Of a stretch of 64,000 nt of DNA, positions 37,035 through 45,407 are shown piece after piece. Numbering within the stretch: position 1 is the stretch's first letter; every line of letters starts with the position of its first letter. The position numbers and the translations under genes are program-made. Source of the DNA: CAVROT01 sp963722905 (GTDB lineage: Bacteria > Pseudomonadota > Alphaproteobacteria > Rhodobacterales > Rhodobacteraceae); NCBI GenBank assembly GCA_963722905.1, contig CAVROT010000011.1, forward strand, positions 186,001-250,000, read 5' to 3'. The notes below the pieces were generated by a model, which did no database searches, was not told where the DNA came from, and saw only the letters and a list, made by a program, of their open reading frames with translations.

Positions 37035-37664
37035 TCAGGCGCCGTCGCGCCCACGGTCGTCGATGTCGAACAGCCGCCCGATCGCCGCCTCGATCGCCTG
37101 CCCCGCCGCGTCGACACGCGCCGACAGCAACGTCGCCGCGACCGCTGCCGGGATGGCGACCATCAGCCCCGCCGCCGTGGTCAGCAGCGCCTGCCAGATG
37201 CCGGCCGCCAGCAGACCGGCGTTCGCCGCCCCCTCCGCCAGGGCAAGCTCGCGGAACGACTGGATCATGCCCAGGACGGTGCCCAGCAGCCCCAGAAGCG
37301 GGCTGATCATCGCGATGAGCTCCAGAAGCCGGATATGGCGCGACATCTCGGCCATCTCGGCATTGCCGCGCCATTCGAGGTCGGCGGCGAGGTCGGCGCG
37401 CGGCCGTCCCTCGGCCAGTCCCGACATCGCGTGCCGCAGGAGCCGGTCCGCCGGCGCGCCCGCCGTGCCGATCCGGCCCGCCGCCGCCTCGGGCCGACCT
37501 TCGGCCCAGAGATCCAGCGCCGCACCGCGGCCCGCCGTACCCGACGCAACACCCCGCAGCGCCGCCACCCGGGCGGCGATGACGGACAGGGAGACCACGG
37601 AGAGGACCGCCAGGACCGCGACGATCGGCCCGCCGGCCGTCAGCGTTCCCAGTACGCCATCCAT
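37035..37664 (-). CDS. MotA/TolQ/ExbB proton channel family protein
   Basis: A 209-residue ExbB/TolQ-type channel protein with three membrane segments: residues 8-30, about 118-142 (LLELIAMISPLLGLLGTVLGM, the family signature) and about 157-180 (ALLTTAAGLMVAIPAAVAATL). It would form the proton pore that powers the two ExbD partners. It starts three bases after the upstream gene stops and ends 49 bases before the first ExbD gene. Fine assignment between ExbB and TolQ is not possible from sequence alone. Confidence 0.9.
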   Translation of the reverse strand: MDGVLGTLTAGGPIVAVLAVLSVVSLSVIAARVAALRGVASGTAGRGAALDLWAEGRPEAAAGRIGTAGAPADRLLRHAMSGLAEGRPRADLAADLEWRGNAEMAEMSRHIRLLELIAMISPLLGLLGTVLGMIQSFRELALAEGAANAGLLAAGIWQALLTTAAGLMVAIPAAVAATLLSARVDAAGQAIEAAIGRLFDIDDRGRDGA

Positions 37665-37667
37665 GCC

Positions 37668-38120
37668 CTATTTCACCAACGGGGCCGAGGCGCGGCTGGT
37701 CAGCTCGATGAGGTCGAAGCAGTCCGTTTCGTCCGCATTCTGCGCCCGGCAGGCCGGCATGTCGTGCAGCAGCACCTCCGAGATGTCGTCGCAGGCGGTC
37801 TGGGGGACCTCGAACAGCTTCAGCGTCGTCCGGGCGACCGGGATCGGTGCAGCGTCGATGGTGAGCAGCTGGTCGATCACGCCGCCCGAATCGAGGATGG
37901 CCAGCGACATCTCGAATGCCTCGAATGTCGTGCCGGTCTCGTTTCTGAACAGGAAGAATGCCCGGCAATCCGCGCCCTCGCCCTCGCCCGGTTCGAGCTT
38001 GTTCAGCTCGACGGTCAGGGTGCCGGACGAAGGGGCCGGCGCGTCCTGCGCCACCGTGACGGCGACGAAACACAAGGTTGCCGCGCCGGACGCGGCGGCG
38101 ATGATACCGGATCTATTCAT
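37668..38120 (-). CDS. Small secreted protein of the ExbBD operon
   Basis: A 150-residue protein with a signal peptide (residues 4-23, cut near VAQ|DAP). The mature part has four cysteines (in DCRAFF, TACDDI, PACRAQ and DCFDLI), suggesting a disulfide-bonded periplasmic fold. It is the first gene of the minus-strand operon and ends three bases before the ExbB gene. Family not recognised. Its place suggests it is a periplasmic partner of the energised complex. Confidence 0.72.
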   Translation of the reverse strand: MNRSGIIAAASGAATLCFVAVTVAQDAPAPSSGTLTVELNKLEPGEGEGADCRAFFLFRNETGTTFEAFEMSLAILDSGGVIDQLLTIDAAPIPVARTTLKLFEVPQTACDDISEVLLHDMPACRAQNADETDCFDLIELTSRASAPLVK

Positions 38121-38363
38121 GCAGTCGCTCGCCTTTCGCGTGTACGCCGCCACGGCCGCGGCTGCTTTCGATCAGGTCAGGAATGTCGGCCACGCCCGCC
38201 CACTGGGTCAAGCCTGTTGACCATTCATGGGACGGATACCGGCATTGTACCCCTGCCGGAAACTAAAAGATGGACTTTGCACCGCCTCGTGATAACCTTT
38301 CGTCATGCCGACAATTATCGGCTTTCGAAAAATGAAATTACAATCCGCAAGGATCCTCTCAAC
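38121..38363. promoter_or_regulatory. Divergent promoter region between the ExbBD operon and the T6SS operon
   Basis: A 243-base gap whose right half is markedly AT-rich compared with the surroundings. An imperfect 16-base palindrome GCCGACAATTATCGGC (38307-38322, 14 of 16 symmetric) lies some 40 bases before the likely tssA start and looks like an operator. I see no convincing sigma-54 box. Both operons probably start from here. Confidence 0.4.
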
Positions 38364-39374
38364 TTGGAAGAGTTCGCGATCACCCATGGCGACGACGCGC
38401 CGAGCGGTGAGAATCTTGAATACGATCCCGTCTTCACCGACATGCTGCGGATCGCCCAGCCGGGTGAGGAGCGTCAGGTCGGGGACGAGATCGTTCCGGG
38501 TACTCCCAGCGATCCCGCGCAGGTGTCGCAGGCTGCGGCCGAGGTTCTGGCGCGCAGCCACGACCTGCGCGCCGCCGTCGTGATGGCCGAGGCGCGCACC
38601 CGGGCCGACGGGCTGCCGGCGTTCGCCGACATGGCGCGGTACATCGCCTTTTGTCTGCGCGACCACTGGGCGACCTGCCATCCGCAGCTGGATGCCGACG
38701 ACGACGACGATCCGACGATGCGGGTGAACGCCGTCTCGGAACTGGCCGCCCCGTCCGGCATGGTGCGCACGCTGCGCCTCGCACCCCTGACCCAGAGCGC
38801 GACGTTCGGGCGGATATCGCTGCGCGACATCGAGGTGGTGGAGGGGACAGTGGCGCCGCCGCAGGACGGCTCTTCGGTACCCGATTCGGGCGCCGTCGGT
38901 GCCGCCTTCAAGGATACCGAGGACGGGATCCTCGCCGAGCGGCTGGTCGCGGCGCAGACCGCGCTGACCGCCCTCACCGAGGTGGACGCCGTCTTCGATG
39001 AACGGCTGCCCGGACGCGGGCCCGATCTGACCGCGCCGCAGAACGTCCTGCGCCGCATGATCACGCGTCTTTCCGCCGAGGTCGGCGTGCCGGTGGACGC
39101 CGGCGCCGACGATGCGCCGGGCGGGGCGGCTCCGGCCGCGTCGGCCACGGTGCCGGGCGCCATCGGCGGCACGGACGACGTGCGCCGGATGCTGGACCAG
39201 ATCATGGACTATTACGAGCGACATGAACCCTCCAGTCCGGTGCCGGTGCTCCTGCGCCGCGCCCACCGCCTGGTCGGCGCCGATTTCCTGACCATCGTCC
39301 GCGACATGGCACCGTCGGGCATGAAGAACGTCGCCAATGTCGGAGGCATCGCCGATGCGGAAGATGACGATTGA
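38364..39374 (+). CDS. tssA: Type VI secretion protein TssA
   Basis: Baseplate/sheath-capping protein with the ImpA N-terminal domain. The product begins EEFAITHGDDAPSGENLEYDP, the hallmark region, and ends with LRRAHRLVGADFLTIVRDMAP. Length is 336 residues with a TTG start (38364) preceded by AAGGA at 38349-38353; a GTG at 38289 would give a longer protein whose extra part has no family likeness. It is the first gene of the T6SS operon. Confidence 0.85.
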   Translation: MEEFAITHGDDAPSGENLEYDPVFTDMLRIAQPGEERQVGDEIVPGTPSDPAQVSQAAAEVLARSHDLRAAVVMAEARTRADGLPAFADMARYIAFCLRDHWATCHPQLDADDDDDPTMRVNAVSELAAPSGMVRTLRLAPLTQSATFGRISLRDIEVVEGTVAPPQDGSSVPDSGAVGAAFKDTEDGILAERLVAAQTALTALTEVDAVFDERLPGRGPDLTAPQNVLRRMITRLSAEVGVPVDAGADDAPGGAAPAASATVPGAIGGTDDVRRMLDQIMDYYERHEPSSPVPVLLRRAHRLVGADFLTIVRDMAPSGMKNVANVGGIADAEDDD

Positions 39375-39456
39375 TCGCGTGACACAGCAATAACTTGGAT
39401 AGTCAATCGCGCCGCCTTGTCGTAACGTCAGGCACGCGTGCAACGGAGGGCCCTGG

Positions 39457-39972
39457 ATGTCGAGTTCACAGAAGTTCATCGCACGAAACCGCGCGCCGCG
39501 CGTTCAGATCGAATACGACGTGGAGCTCTATGGCGCAGAGAAGAAGGTGCAGCTGCCCTTCGTCATGGGCGTGATGTCCGATCTGGCCGGCAAGTCCGAG
39601 GTGGCGCAGCCCGGCGTGGCCGACCGCAAGTTCCTCGAGATCGACGTCGACAACTTCGACAGCCGCATGAAGGCGATGAAGCCGCGCGCGGCGTTCACGG
39701 TGCCCAACGCCCTGACGGGCGAGGGCAACATGAGCGTCGACCTGACGTTCGAGAGCATGGACGATTTTACCCCCGGCGCCATCGCCGCCAAGGTGCCCGC
39801 GCTCAAGGAGCTTCTGGATGCCCGCAACGAGCTGAGCAACCTCGTCACCTACATGGACGGCAAGCCCGGCGCCGAGGAACTGGTGGCCAAGGCCATGGCC
39901 GATCCCGCGCTGCTCAAATCTCTGGCAGCCGCCCCCGCCCCCGGCGACGACGCCGCCAAGACCGAGGAGTAG
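39457..39972 (+). CDS. tssB: Type VI sheath small subunit TssB
   Basis: A 171-residue TssB/VipA protein that pairs with TssC to build the contractile sheath. It starts SSQKFIARNRAPRVQIEYDVE and has LPFVMGVMSDLAGKSE and FLEIDVDNFDSRM, all family hallmarks. A GGAGGG ribosome-binding site precedes the ATG. Only three bases separate it from tssC. The C-terminal helix carries the ClpV contact in other members; no unusual changes were seen. Confidence 0.96.
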   Translation: MSSSQKFIARNRAPRVQIEYDVELYGAEKKVQLPFVMGVMSDLAGKSEVAQPGVADRKFLEIDVDNFDSRMKAMKPRAAFTVPNALTGEGNMSVDLTFESMDDFTPGAIAAKVPALKELLDARNELSNLVTYMDGKPGAEELVAKAMADPALLKSLAAAPAPGDDAAKTEE

Positions 39973-39975
39973 AGC

Positions 39976-41466
39976 ATGGCCGAAGAAGCGATCCAGACCG
40001 CAGACGCGGGCGGCGCCGTCGGGACTGAGGGCGATTTCGCCAGCCTTCTGAACCGCGAGTTCAAGCCGCGCACCGACACCGCCAAGACGGCGGTCGAGTC
40101 GGCCGTCAAGACGCTGGCGCAGCAGGCGCTGGCAAACACCGCACTCATCGGGGACGACGTCCTGCACTCGATCGAGGCGATGGTTGCGCAGATCGACCAG
40201 AAGCTCAGCGAGCAGGTCAACCAGATCATCCACAACGAGGAGTTCCAGCAGCTAGAATCGGCGTGGCGCGGGCTCCACCACCTCGTCAACAACACCGAAA
40301 CCGACGAGATGCTGAAGATCCGCGTGATGGCGATCTCGAAGAAGGACCTCCACAAGACGCTGCGCAAGTTCAAGGGCGCCGCCTGGGACCAGTCGCCGAT
40401 CTTCAAGAAGCTCTACGAGGAAGAGTTCGGCCAGTTCGGGGGCGAGCCCTACGGCTGCCTCGTGGGCGACTACCACTTCAACCACGGCCCCCAGGACGTG
40501 GAGTTGCTGGGCGAGATGGCCAAGGTTGCGGCCGCCTGCCACGCGCCCTTCATCACCGGCGCCGATCCGTCCCTGATGCAGTTCGAAAGCTGGCAGGAGC
40601 TGTCGAACCCGCGCGACCTGACCAAGATCATGAACACCCCCGAATATGCCGGGTGGAAGTCGCTGCGCGAAAGCGAGGACGCCAAGTACCTCGGCCTGAC
40701 AATGCCGCGCTTCCTGGGCCGCCAGCCCTACGGAGCCAAGTCCGAACCGGTCGAGGAGTTCGCGTTCGAGGAGGACACCGGCGGCGCGGACAGCGCCAAC
40801 TTCGCCTGGGTGAACGCCGCCTACGGGATGGCCACGAACATCAACCGGTCGTTCAAGGAATACGGCTGGTGCAGCCGCATCCGCGGGATCGAGAGCGGCG
40901 GCACGGTCGAGAACCTGCCGACGCACACCTTCCCCACCGATGACGGCGGCGTGGACATGAAGTGCCCCACCGAGATCGGCATCTCGGACAGGCGCGAGGC
41001 GGAGCTGGCCAAGAACGGGCTGATGCCGCTGATCCATCGCAAGAACACCGACATGGCGGCGTTCATCGGGGCGCAATCGCTGCACAAGCCCGCCGAGTAC
41101 GACGACCCGGACGCCTCTGCCAATGCGGCGCTGGCGGCACGGCTGCCCTATCTTTTCGCAACCTGCCGTTTCGCGCATTACCTGAAATGCATGGTCCGCG
41201 ACAAGGTCGGGTCCTACAAGAGCCGCGACGACATGGAGCGCTGGCTCAACAAGTGGATCCTCCAGTACGTCGACGCCACACCCGAGACCTCCAGCGAGAA
41301 GGACAAGGCGCGCAAGCCGCTCGCCAACGCGTCGGTCGAGGTCGCCGAGGTCGAGGGCAACCCCGGCTACTACAGCTCCAAGTTCTTCCTGCGCCCGCAC
41401 TACCAGCTCGAAGGGCTGTCGGTGTCGCTGCGCCTCGTCTCGAAGCTGCCGAGCGAGAAATCCTGA
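39976..41466 (+). CDS. tssC: Type VI sheath large subunit TssC
   Basis: A 496-residue TssC/VipB sheath protein. Recognised by NEEFQQLESAWRGLHHLVN, the KKLYEEEFGQFGGEPYGCLVGDY block, PRFLGRQPYG and the C-terminal EVEGNPGYYSSKFFLRPHYQLEGL. Length is standard. It follows tssB by three bases, so expression is coupled. The 88-base gap downstream has two hairpins before hcp. Confidence 0.97.
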   Translation: MAEEAIQTADAGGAVGTEGDFASLLNREFKPRTDTAKTAVESAVKTLAQQALANTALIGDDVLHSIEAMVAQIDQKLSEQVNQIIHNEEFQQLESAWRGLHHLVNNTETDEMLKIRVMAISKKDLHKTLRKFKGAAWDQSPIFKKLYEEEFGQFGGEPYGCLVGDYHFNHGPQDVELLGEMAKVAAACHAPFITGADPSLMQFESWQELSNPRDLTKIMNTPEYAGWKSLRESEDAKYLGLTMPRFLGRQPYGAKSEPVEEFAFEEDTGGADSANFAWVNAAYGMATNINRSFKEYGWCSRIRGIESGGTVENLPTHTFPTDDGGVDMKCPTEIGISDRREAELAKNGLMPLIHRKNTDMAAFIGAQSLHKPAEYDDPDASANAALAARLPYLFATCRFAHYLKCMVRDKVGSYKSRDDMERWLNKWILQYVDATPETSSEKDKARKPLANASVEVAEVEGNPGYYSSKFFLRPHYQLEGLSVSLRLVSKLPSEKS

Positions 41467-41481
41467 CGACCCCTGGGCGCG

Positions 41482-41532
41482 GCACCGTCAATTAGGGCGG
41501 TGCGGCCCGATAACCCCCGCGGCCGAGGCCGC
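41482..41532 (+). repeat. Two hairpins in the tssC-hcp gap
   Basis: GCACCG (41482-41487) pairs with CGGTGC (41498-41503), and GCGGCC (41519-41524) pairs with GGCCGC (41527-41532) followed by ATTTATAT. Neither has a strong T-run. They may be partial terminators, mRNA processing or stability elements that set hcp levels apart from the sheath genes. Confidence 0.4.
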
Positions 41533-41554
41533 ATTTATATGACGGAGAATTCCA

Positions 41555-42055
41555 ATGGCCGTAGACATGTTCCTTCACATCGACAAGCCCGCGATCAAGG
41601 GTGAGTCGCAGTCGGGAACCGCAGCGCATGCCAAGGACTGCATCGACGTCCTGGCGTGGTCCTGGGGGATGTCGAACTCGGGGACGACGCACATGGGCGG
41701 CGGTTCGGGCGCCGGCAAGGCGAACTTCCAGGACCTCAGCGTGACGGGCTGGTACGAGAAGTCGACGCACGAATTGATGAAGTCGTGCACCAAGGGCACC
41801 CACCACGAGACGATCACGCTGGTGTGCCGCAAGGCGGGCGACAACCCGCTGGAGTACATCACCTATACCCTCACCGACTGCATCATCACCTCGGTCTCGA
41901 CCGGGGGCAGCGGCGGCGAGGACCGGCTGACGGTGAACTTCTCGATCAACTTCGGCGCGTTCAAGATCAGCTATCAGCCGCAGAACAAGAAGGGCGCCGA
42001 AGAGGGCGCCGCGGTCGAGCAGGAGTTCGACATCGCCGCGCATGAGGCTGCCTGA
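41555..42055 (+). CDS. hcp: Hcp tube protein (TssD)
   Basis: A 166-residue Hcp protein, the hexameric ring that forms the inner tube and is secreted. It starts AVDMFLHIDKPAIKGESQ with the family's IDVLAWSWGMSNSGTTHMG block, and has a beta-barrel pattern ending SYQPQNKKGAEEGAAVEQEFD. A GGAG ribosome-binding site sits before the ATG. No C-terminal toxin extension, so it is a plain structural Hcp. It is separated on both sides by hairpin-rich gaps, unlike the tightly packed rest of the operon. Confidence 0.96.
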   Translation: MAVDMFLHIDKPAIKGESQSGTAAHAKDCIDVLAWSWGMSNSGTTHMGGGSGAGKANFQDLSVTGWYEKSTHELMKSCTKGTHHETITLVCRKAGDNPLEYITYTLTDCIITSVSTGGSGGEDRLTVNFSINFGAFKISYQPQNKKGAEEGAAVEQEFDIAAHEAA

Positions 42056-42069
42056 CGCCCCTGCCCGCC

Positions 42070-42187
42070 GACCGCCTCCGCGCGCCCGTGCGCGGGGGCA
42101 GGTCTGCCGGGCACCTGACGCGCGTCCCGTGCGCCGGGGCTCCCCCGCCCGAAGACCGCCTCCGCATGCGCCCTGCACGCGGGGGCA
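42070..42187 (+). repeat. Imperfect direct repeat with hairpins in the hcp-tagJ gap
   Basis: Copies at 42070-42100 and 42154-42187 share GACCGCCTCCGC at the start and CGCGGGGGCA at the end. The first copy folds as CCGCGC/GCGCGG around a six-base loop. The repeats fall in the 170-base gap after hcp, so they could act as mRNA barriers that make the downstream genes weaker than hcp. Confidence 0.5.
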
Positions 42188-42225
42188 CCCCCATCCATCG
42201 AACCACCCGAACGGAGTGCGCCCGC

Positions 42226-43035
42226 GTGCCAGCCGATCCCATGGAATTGCTGAAGTCGGGCGACCTTGCGGCGACGCTCGCCGCTCTGCAGGACCGCGTG
42301 CGCGCCGACCCCGGCGACGCGAAACTGCGAATTTTCCTCTTCCAGCTTCTGTGCGTGCTGGGCGACTGGAAGCGCGCCGTCACCCAGCTCAAGCTCTGCG
42401 CCGAACTCGACCCGCTGGCCATCCCCATGGCGCAGACCTACCGCGAAGCCATCATCTGCGAGGTCTTCCGCGACAAGGTCTTCGCCGGCGAAAAGGCGCC
42501 GCTGATCTTCGGCGAGCCGCCGGAATGGGTGGCCCTCATGGTCCAGGCCGTCGGCACCGCCGACCCGAACCACGCGGCCGACCTGCGCAGCCGCGCTTTC
42601 GACGCCGCACCCGCCTGCCCCGGCTCGGCCGACGGCACCCGCTTCGACTGGATCGCGGATGCCGACATGCGGCTGGGGCCGCTGCTGGAAATCGTCGTGA
42701 ACGGCAAGTACTACTGGCTGCCCTTCGCCGACATCGCAGAGCTGACCGTCGACGCGCCCGCCGACCTGCGCGACGCGGTGTGGACGCCCTGCACGCTGGA
42801 GCTTCGCAACGGCGGGCGGATGGTCGCCCTGATCCCCACCCGCTATCCCGGCACGCCGCAGTCGGACGACGACGCCGCGCGGCTGTCGCGGGCGACCACA
42901 TGGACCGACGCGGGCGCGGATACCTGGGTCGGAACCGGCCAGCGCCTGCTGGCGACCGAGGGCGGCGACGTGCCCCTCATGGCGCTGCGGCGGCTCAGCA
43001 TGGATGCGCGCGCCGCGGTCGCGACGGATGGCTGA
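42226..43035 (+). CDS. tagJ: ImpE/TagJ-type T6SS accessory protein
   Basis: A 269-residue ImpE-family (TagJ) protein with a TPR-like N-terminal half (MELLKSGDLAATLAALQDRV, then LRIFLFQLLCVLGDWKRA) and the conserved C-terminal VNGKYYWLPFADIAELTVDAP. Family members bind the sheath protein TssB and help ClpV recycle it. I chose the GTG at 42226, nine bases after CGGAG; the ATG at 42241 is a close alternative. It overlaps tssE by eight bases. Confidence 0.85.
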   Translation: MPADPMELLKSGDLAATLAALQDRVRADPGDAKLRIFLFQLLCVLGDWKRAVTQLKLCAELDPLAIPMAQTYREAIICEVFRDKVFAGEKAPLIFGEPPEWVALMVQAVGTADPNHAADLRSRAFDAAPACPGSADGTRFDWIADADMRLGPLLEIVVNGKYYWLPFADIAELTVDAPADLRDAVWTPCTLELRNGGRMVALIPTRYPGTPQSDDDAARLSRATTWTDAGADTWVGTGQRLLATEGGDVPLMALRRLSMDARAAVATDG

Positions 43036-43525
43036 CCGCACCATCACCGAACGGCTGCAGCCGTCGCTTCTGGACCGGCTGACCGACGCCCGCCCCGACC
43101 GGCACGAGGAGCGCGGCGAGGACCGCGTCATCGACATCCGCCAACTGCGCGACATCATCCGCCGCGACCTGTCCTGGCTGCTGAACACCAACAACGCAGA
43201 GACGCACATCGAGCCCGGTCGCCATCCGCAAGCGGCCGCCTCCGTCATCAATTTCGGCGTGCGGGAGGTCGCCGGCGACTTCTCCACCGACGAACGCGCG
43301 GCGCTGATCCGCGGGTCGATCCAGCGCGCGATCGAGCTTTTCGAGCCGCGGATCCGCCCCGGCACGCTGGACGTCACCGTGGGCACAGATACACAGGGTC
43401 GCCAGTCCATCGTCGTCTTCGACATCCATGCCGAGATGTGGGCCCAGCCCCTGCCGATGGAGCTTTACCTGCGCACGCAGGTCGACGTGACGACCGGCCA
43501 TCTCCAACTTGAAGAGCGGGGATAG
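43028..43525 (+). CDS. tssE: Type VI baseplate protein TssE
   Basis: A 165-residue gp25-like baseplate wedge protein. The domain begins LQPSLLDRLTDARPDRHEER and has LRDIIRRDLSWLLNT and the gp25 signature VINFGVREVAG. It starts inside the end of tagJ (ATGGCTGA overlap). It ends eight bases before the tssF start, so the baseplate genes are translated as a block. Confidence 0.92.
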   Translation: MADRTITERLQPSLLDRLTDARPDRHEERGEDRVIDIRQLRDIIRRDLSWLLNTNNAETHIEPGRHPQAAASVINFGVREVAGDFSTDERAALIRGSIQRAIELFEPRIRPGTLDVTVGTDTQGRQSIVVFDIHAEMWAQPLPMELYLRTQVDVTTGHLQLEERG

Positions 43526-43532
43526 GATCGCG

Positions 43533-45407
43533 ATGGATACCCGCCTCCTGCGCCATTACGAGTCCGAGCTGTCCTTCCTGCGCGAGATGGGGGCCGAGTT
43601 CGCCGCCTCCTATCCAAAGATCGCCGCGCGGCTGGGCATGGACGGGATCGAGGTCCTCGACCCCTATGTCGAGCGCCTGCTGGAGGGATCCGCCTTCCTC
43701 GCCGCGCGCGTCCAGCTGGAACTGGAGTTGCAGCAGCCCGCCTTCACGGCGCACCTGCTGGAGATCGTCTATCCGCACTACCTGTCGTGTACGCCGTCGA
43801 TGATGATCGCGCAGATGGTGCCCGACATGGCGAACCCCGCCGTCGCCGCCGGGCACGTGATGGCGCGCCATACCAAGCTGCGCTCGACCCTGGCCGAGGG
43901 TGTGCAATCGGCCTGCGTCTTCCGCACCGCGGCCGACGTCACGCTCTGGCCGGTCGAGATCGCGCAGGCCGAATACATCGACGGGCGCGGCACGCTGGTC
44001 GCGGCGGGCGTGGCCGGAGATCGTCCGGCCCGCGCCGGCATAAGGCTGCGCCTGCGCCGGGCCGACGGCGGCGACCTGTCGGCGCTTGCGATGGAGCGGC
44101 TGACCCTGTTCCTCGGCGGTCAGGGGGCGCGCGGCTGGAAGCTGCATGAGGTGCTGTCGACGCAGGCGACGGGCGTCGTCGCACGCTCTACCGACCGTCG
44201 GGCCGACTGGACGCTGGGGTTGCGCGGCGGCCTCACAACTCGCGGGCTGGAGCCGGAGGAGGCGCTGCTGCCCGTGCCCGCCCCGTCCTTCGACGGCTAC
44301 CGGCTGCTTCAGGAATACTTTGCCATGCCGGAACGCTTCCACTTCGTCGACGTGGAAGGGCTGGCGCCCGCCATCGCGCGCAGCGCGGGGACCGAGGTGG
44401 ACCTTTATATCCTGCTGCGCGACGGAGCGTCGGAGCTTGCCGCGGGGATCGCGCCGGACGCGTTCAGCCTGCATTGCGTCCCGGCCATCAATCTCTTTCC
44501 CAAGCGTTGCGACCGGGTGCAGGTCACCACCGCCGCGACCGAGCACCGCGTCGTGCCGGACCGCACGGCGCCGCTGGACTACGAGGTCCACTCCATCGAC
44601 CGGGTCGCCGGCATCGGCGCCGAGGGCGAGGACGACGTCGCCTTCCGCCCCTTCTATTCCTCAGACGACTTCACCGCCGCCTCAGGCGGTGCGCCGGCCT
44701 ACTACACCATCGCCCGCCGGATGCGTCAGCGGACCGAGCGTGAGCGTCTGAAGGGCGCGCGCACCAGCTATCTGGGGGCCGAAGCCTATCTGTCGCTGGT
44801 CGATGCCGCACAGGCGCCCTATTCCACCGCGATCACGCAGCTGGCCGTGCAGGCGACCGTGACCAACCGCGACCTGCCGCTGATGCTGCCGACCGGCGCG
44901 CCGGATGTGTTCCATCTGCCGGACGGCGGACCCGTGGCGCAGGTGCGCACGCCGGTCACGCCGACGCGCCCCCGCCCGACGATGGCGCAGGGCGACGCGG
45001 CCTGGCGGCTCGTCAGCCATCTCAGCCTGAACTACCTCTCCATCGCCGATACCGAAGGCGGCGACGGCGCCGCCGCCCTGCGCGAGATGGTGGGCCTCTA
45101 CGCGCGCCCCGGCGACCGGGCGACCGAAAACCAGATCGAGGGGATCGCGCGCGTCTCCAGCCGACCAATCGTCAGGCGGATGGCCGACGAGGTGCTGTCG
45201 ACCGCCGTGCGCGGCCTCCAGATCGAGATCGAGTTCGACGAGACGCTTTATGAAGGCACCAGCCCCTACCTGCTGGGATCGGTGCTGGACCGGTTCCTGC
45301 GCAAGTACGCCACGATCAACAGCTTCACCGAAACCGTCCTGAGGACGCAACAACGCGGAGAGATCGCCAGATGGCAGCCCCGGACGGGACTGGGCCGCAC
45401 GATCTGA
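43533..45407 (+). CDS. tssF: Type VI baseplate protein TssF
   Basis: A 624-residue TssF, the largest baseplate wedge subunit. It starts MDTRLLRHYESELSFLREMG, continues EFAASYPKIAARLGMDG and DPYVERLLEGSAFLAARVQ, all hallmark regions, and shows the family's C-terminal YLLGSVLDRFLRKYATINSFTET. The ATG at 43533 fits the family start; an upstream ATG at 43509 overlaps tssE and adds nothing conserved. It overlaps tssG by 37 bases. Confidence 0.95.
   Translation: MDTRLLRHYESELSFLREMGAEFAASYPKIAARLGMDGIEVLDPYVERLLEGSAFLAARVQLELELQQPAFTAHLLEIVYPHYLSCTPSMMIAQMVPDMANPAVAAGHVMARHTKLRSTLAEGVQSACVFRTAADVTLWPVEIAQAEYIDGRGTLVAAGVAGDRPARAGIRLRLRRADGGDLSALAMERLTLFLGGQGARGWKLHEVLSTQATGVVARSTDRRADWTLGLRGGLTTRGLEPEEALLPVPAPSFDGYRLLQEYFAMPERFHFVDVEGLAPAIARSAGTEVDLYILLRDGASELAAGIAPDAFSLHCVPAINLFPKRCDRVQVTTAATEHRVVPDRTAPLDYEVHSIDRVAGIGAEGEDDVAFRPFYSSDDFTAASGGAPAYYTIARRMRQRTERERLKGARTSYLGAEAYLSLVDAAQAPYSTAITQLAVQATVTNRDLPLMLPTGAPDVFHLPDGGPVAQVRTPVTPTRPRPTMAQGDAAWRLVSHLSLNYLSIADTEGGDGAAALREMVGLYARPGDRATENQIEGIARVSSRPIVRRMADEVLSTAVRGLQIEIEFDETLYEGTSPYLLGSVLDRFLRKYATINSFTETVLRTQQRGEIARWQPRTGLGRTI

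Noticed and set aside
38121..38363. A sigma-54 promoter for the T6SS operon
   Set aside because: No pair of GG and GC with the required spacing and context was found in the gap.
42070..42187. The repeat after hcp as a CRISPR array
   Set aside because: Only two imperfect copies, no regular spacers and no cas genes nearby.
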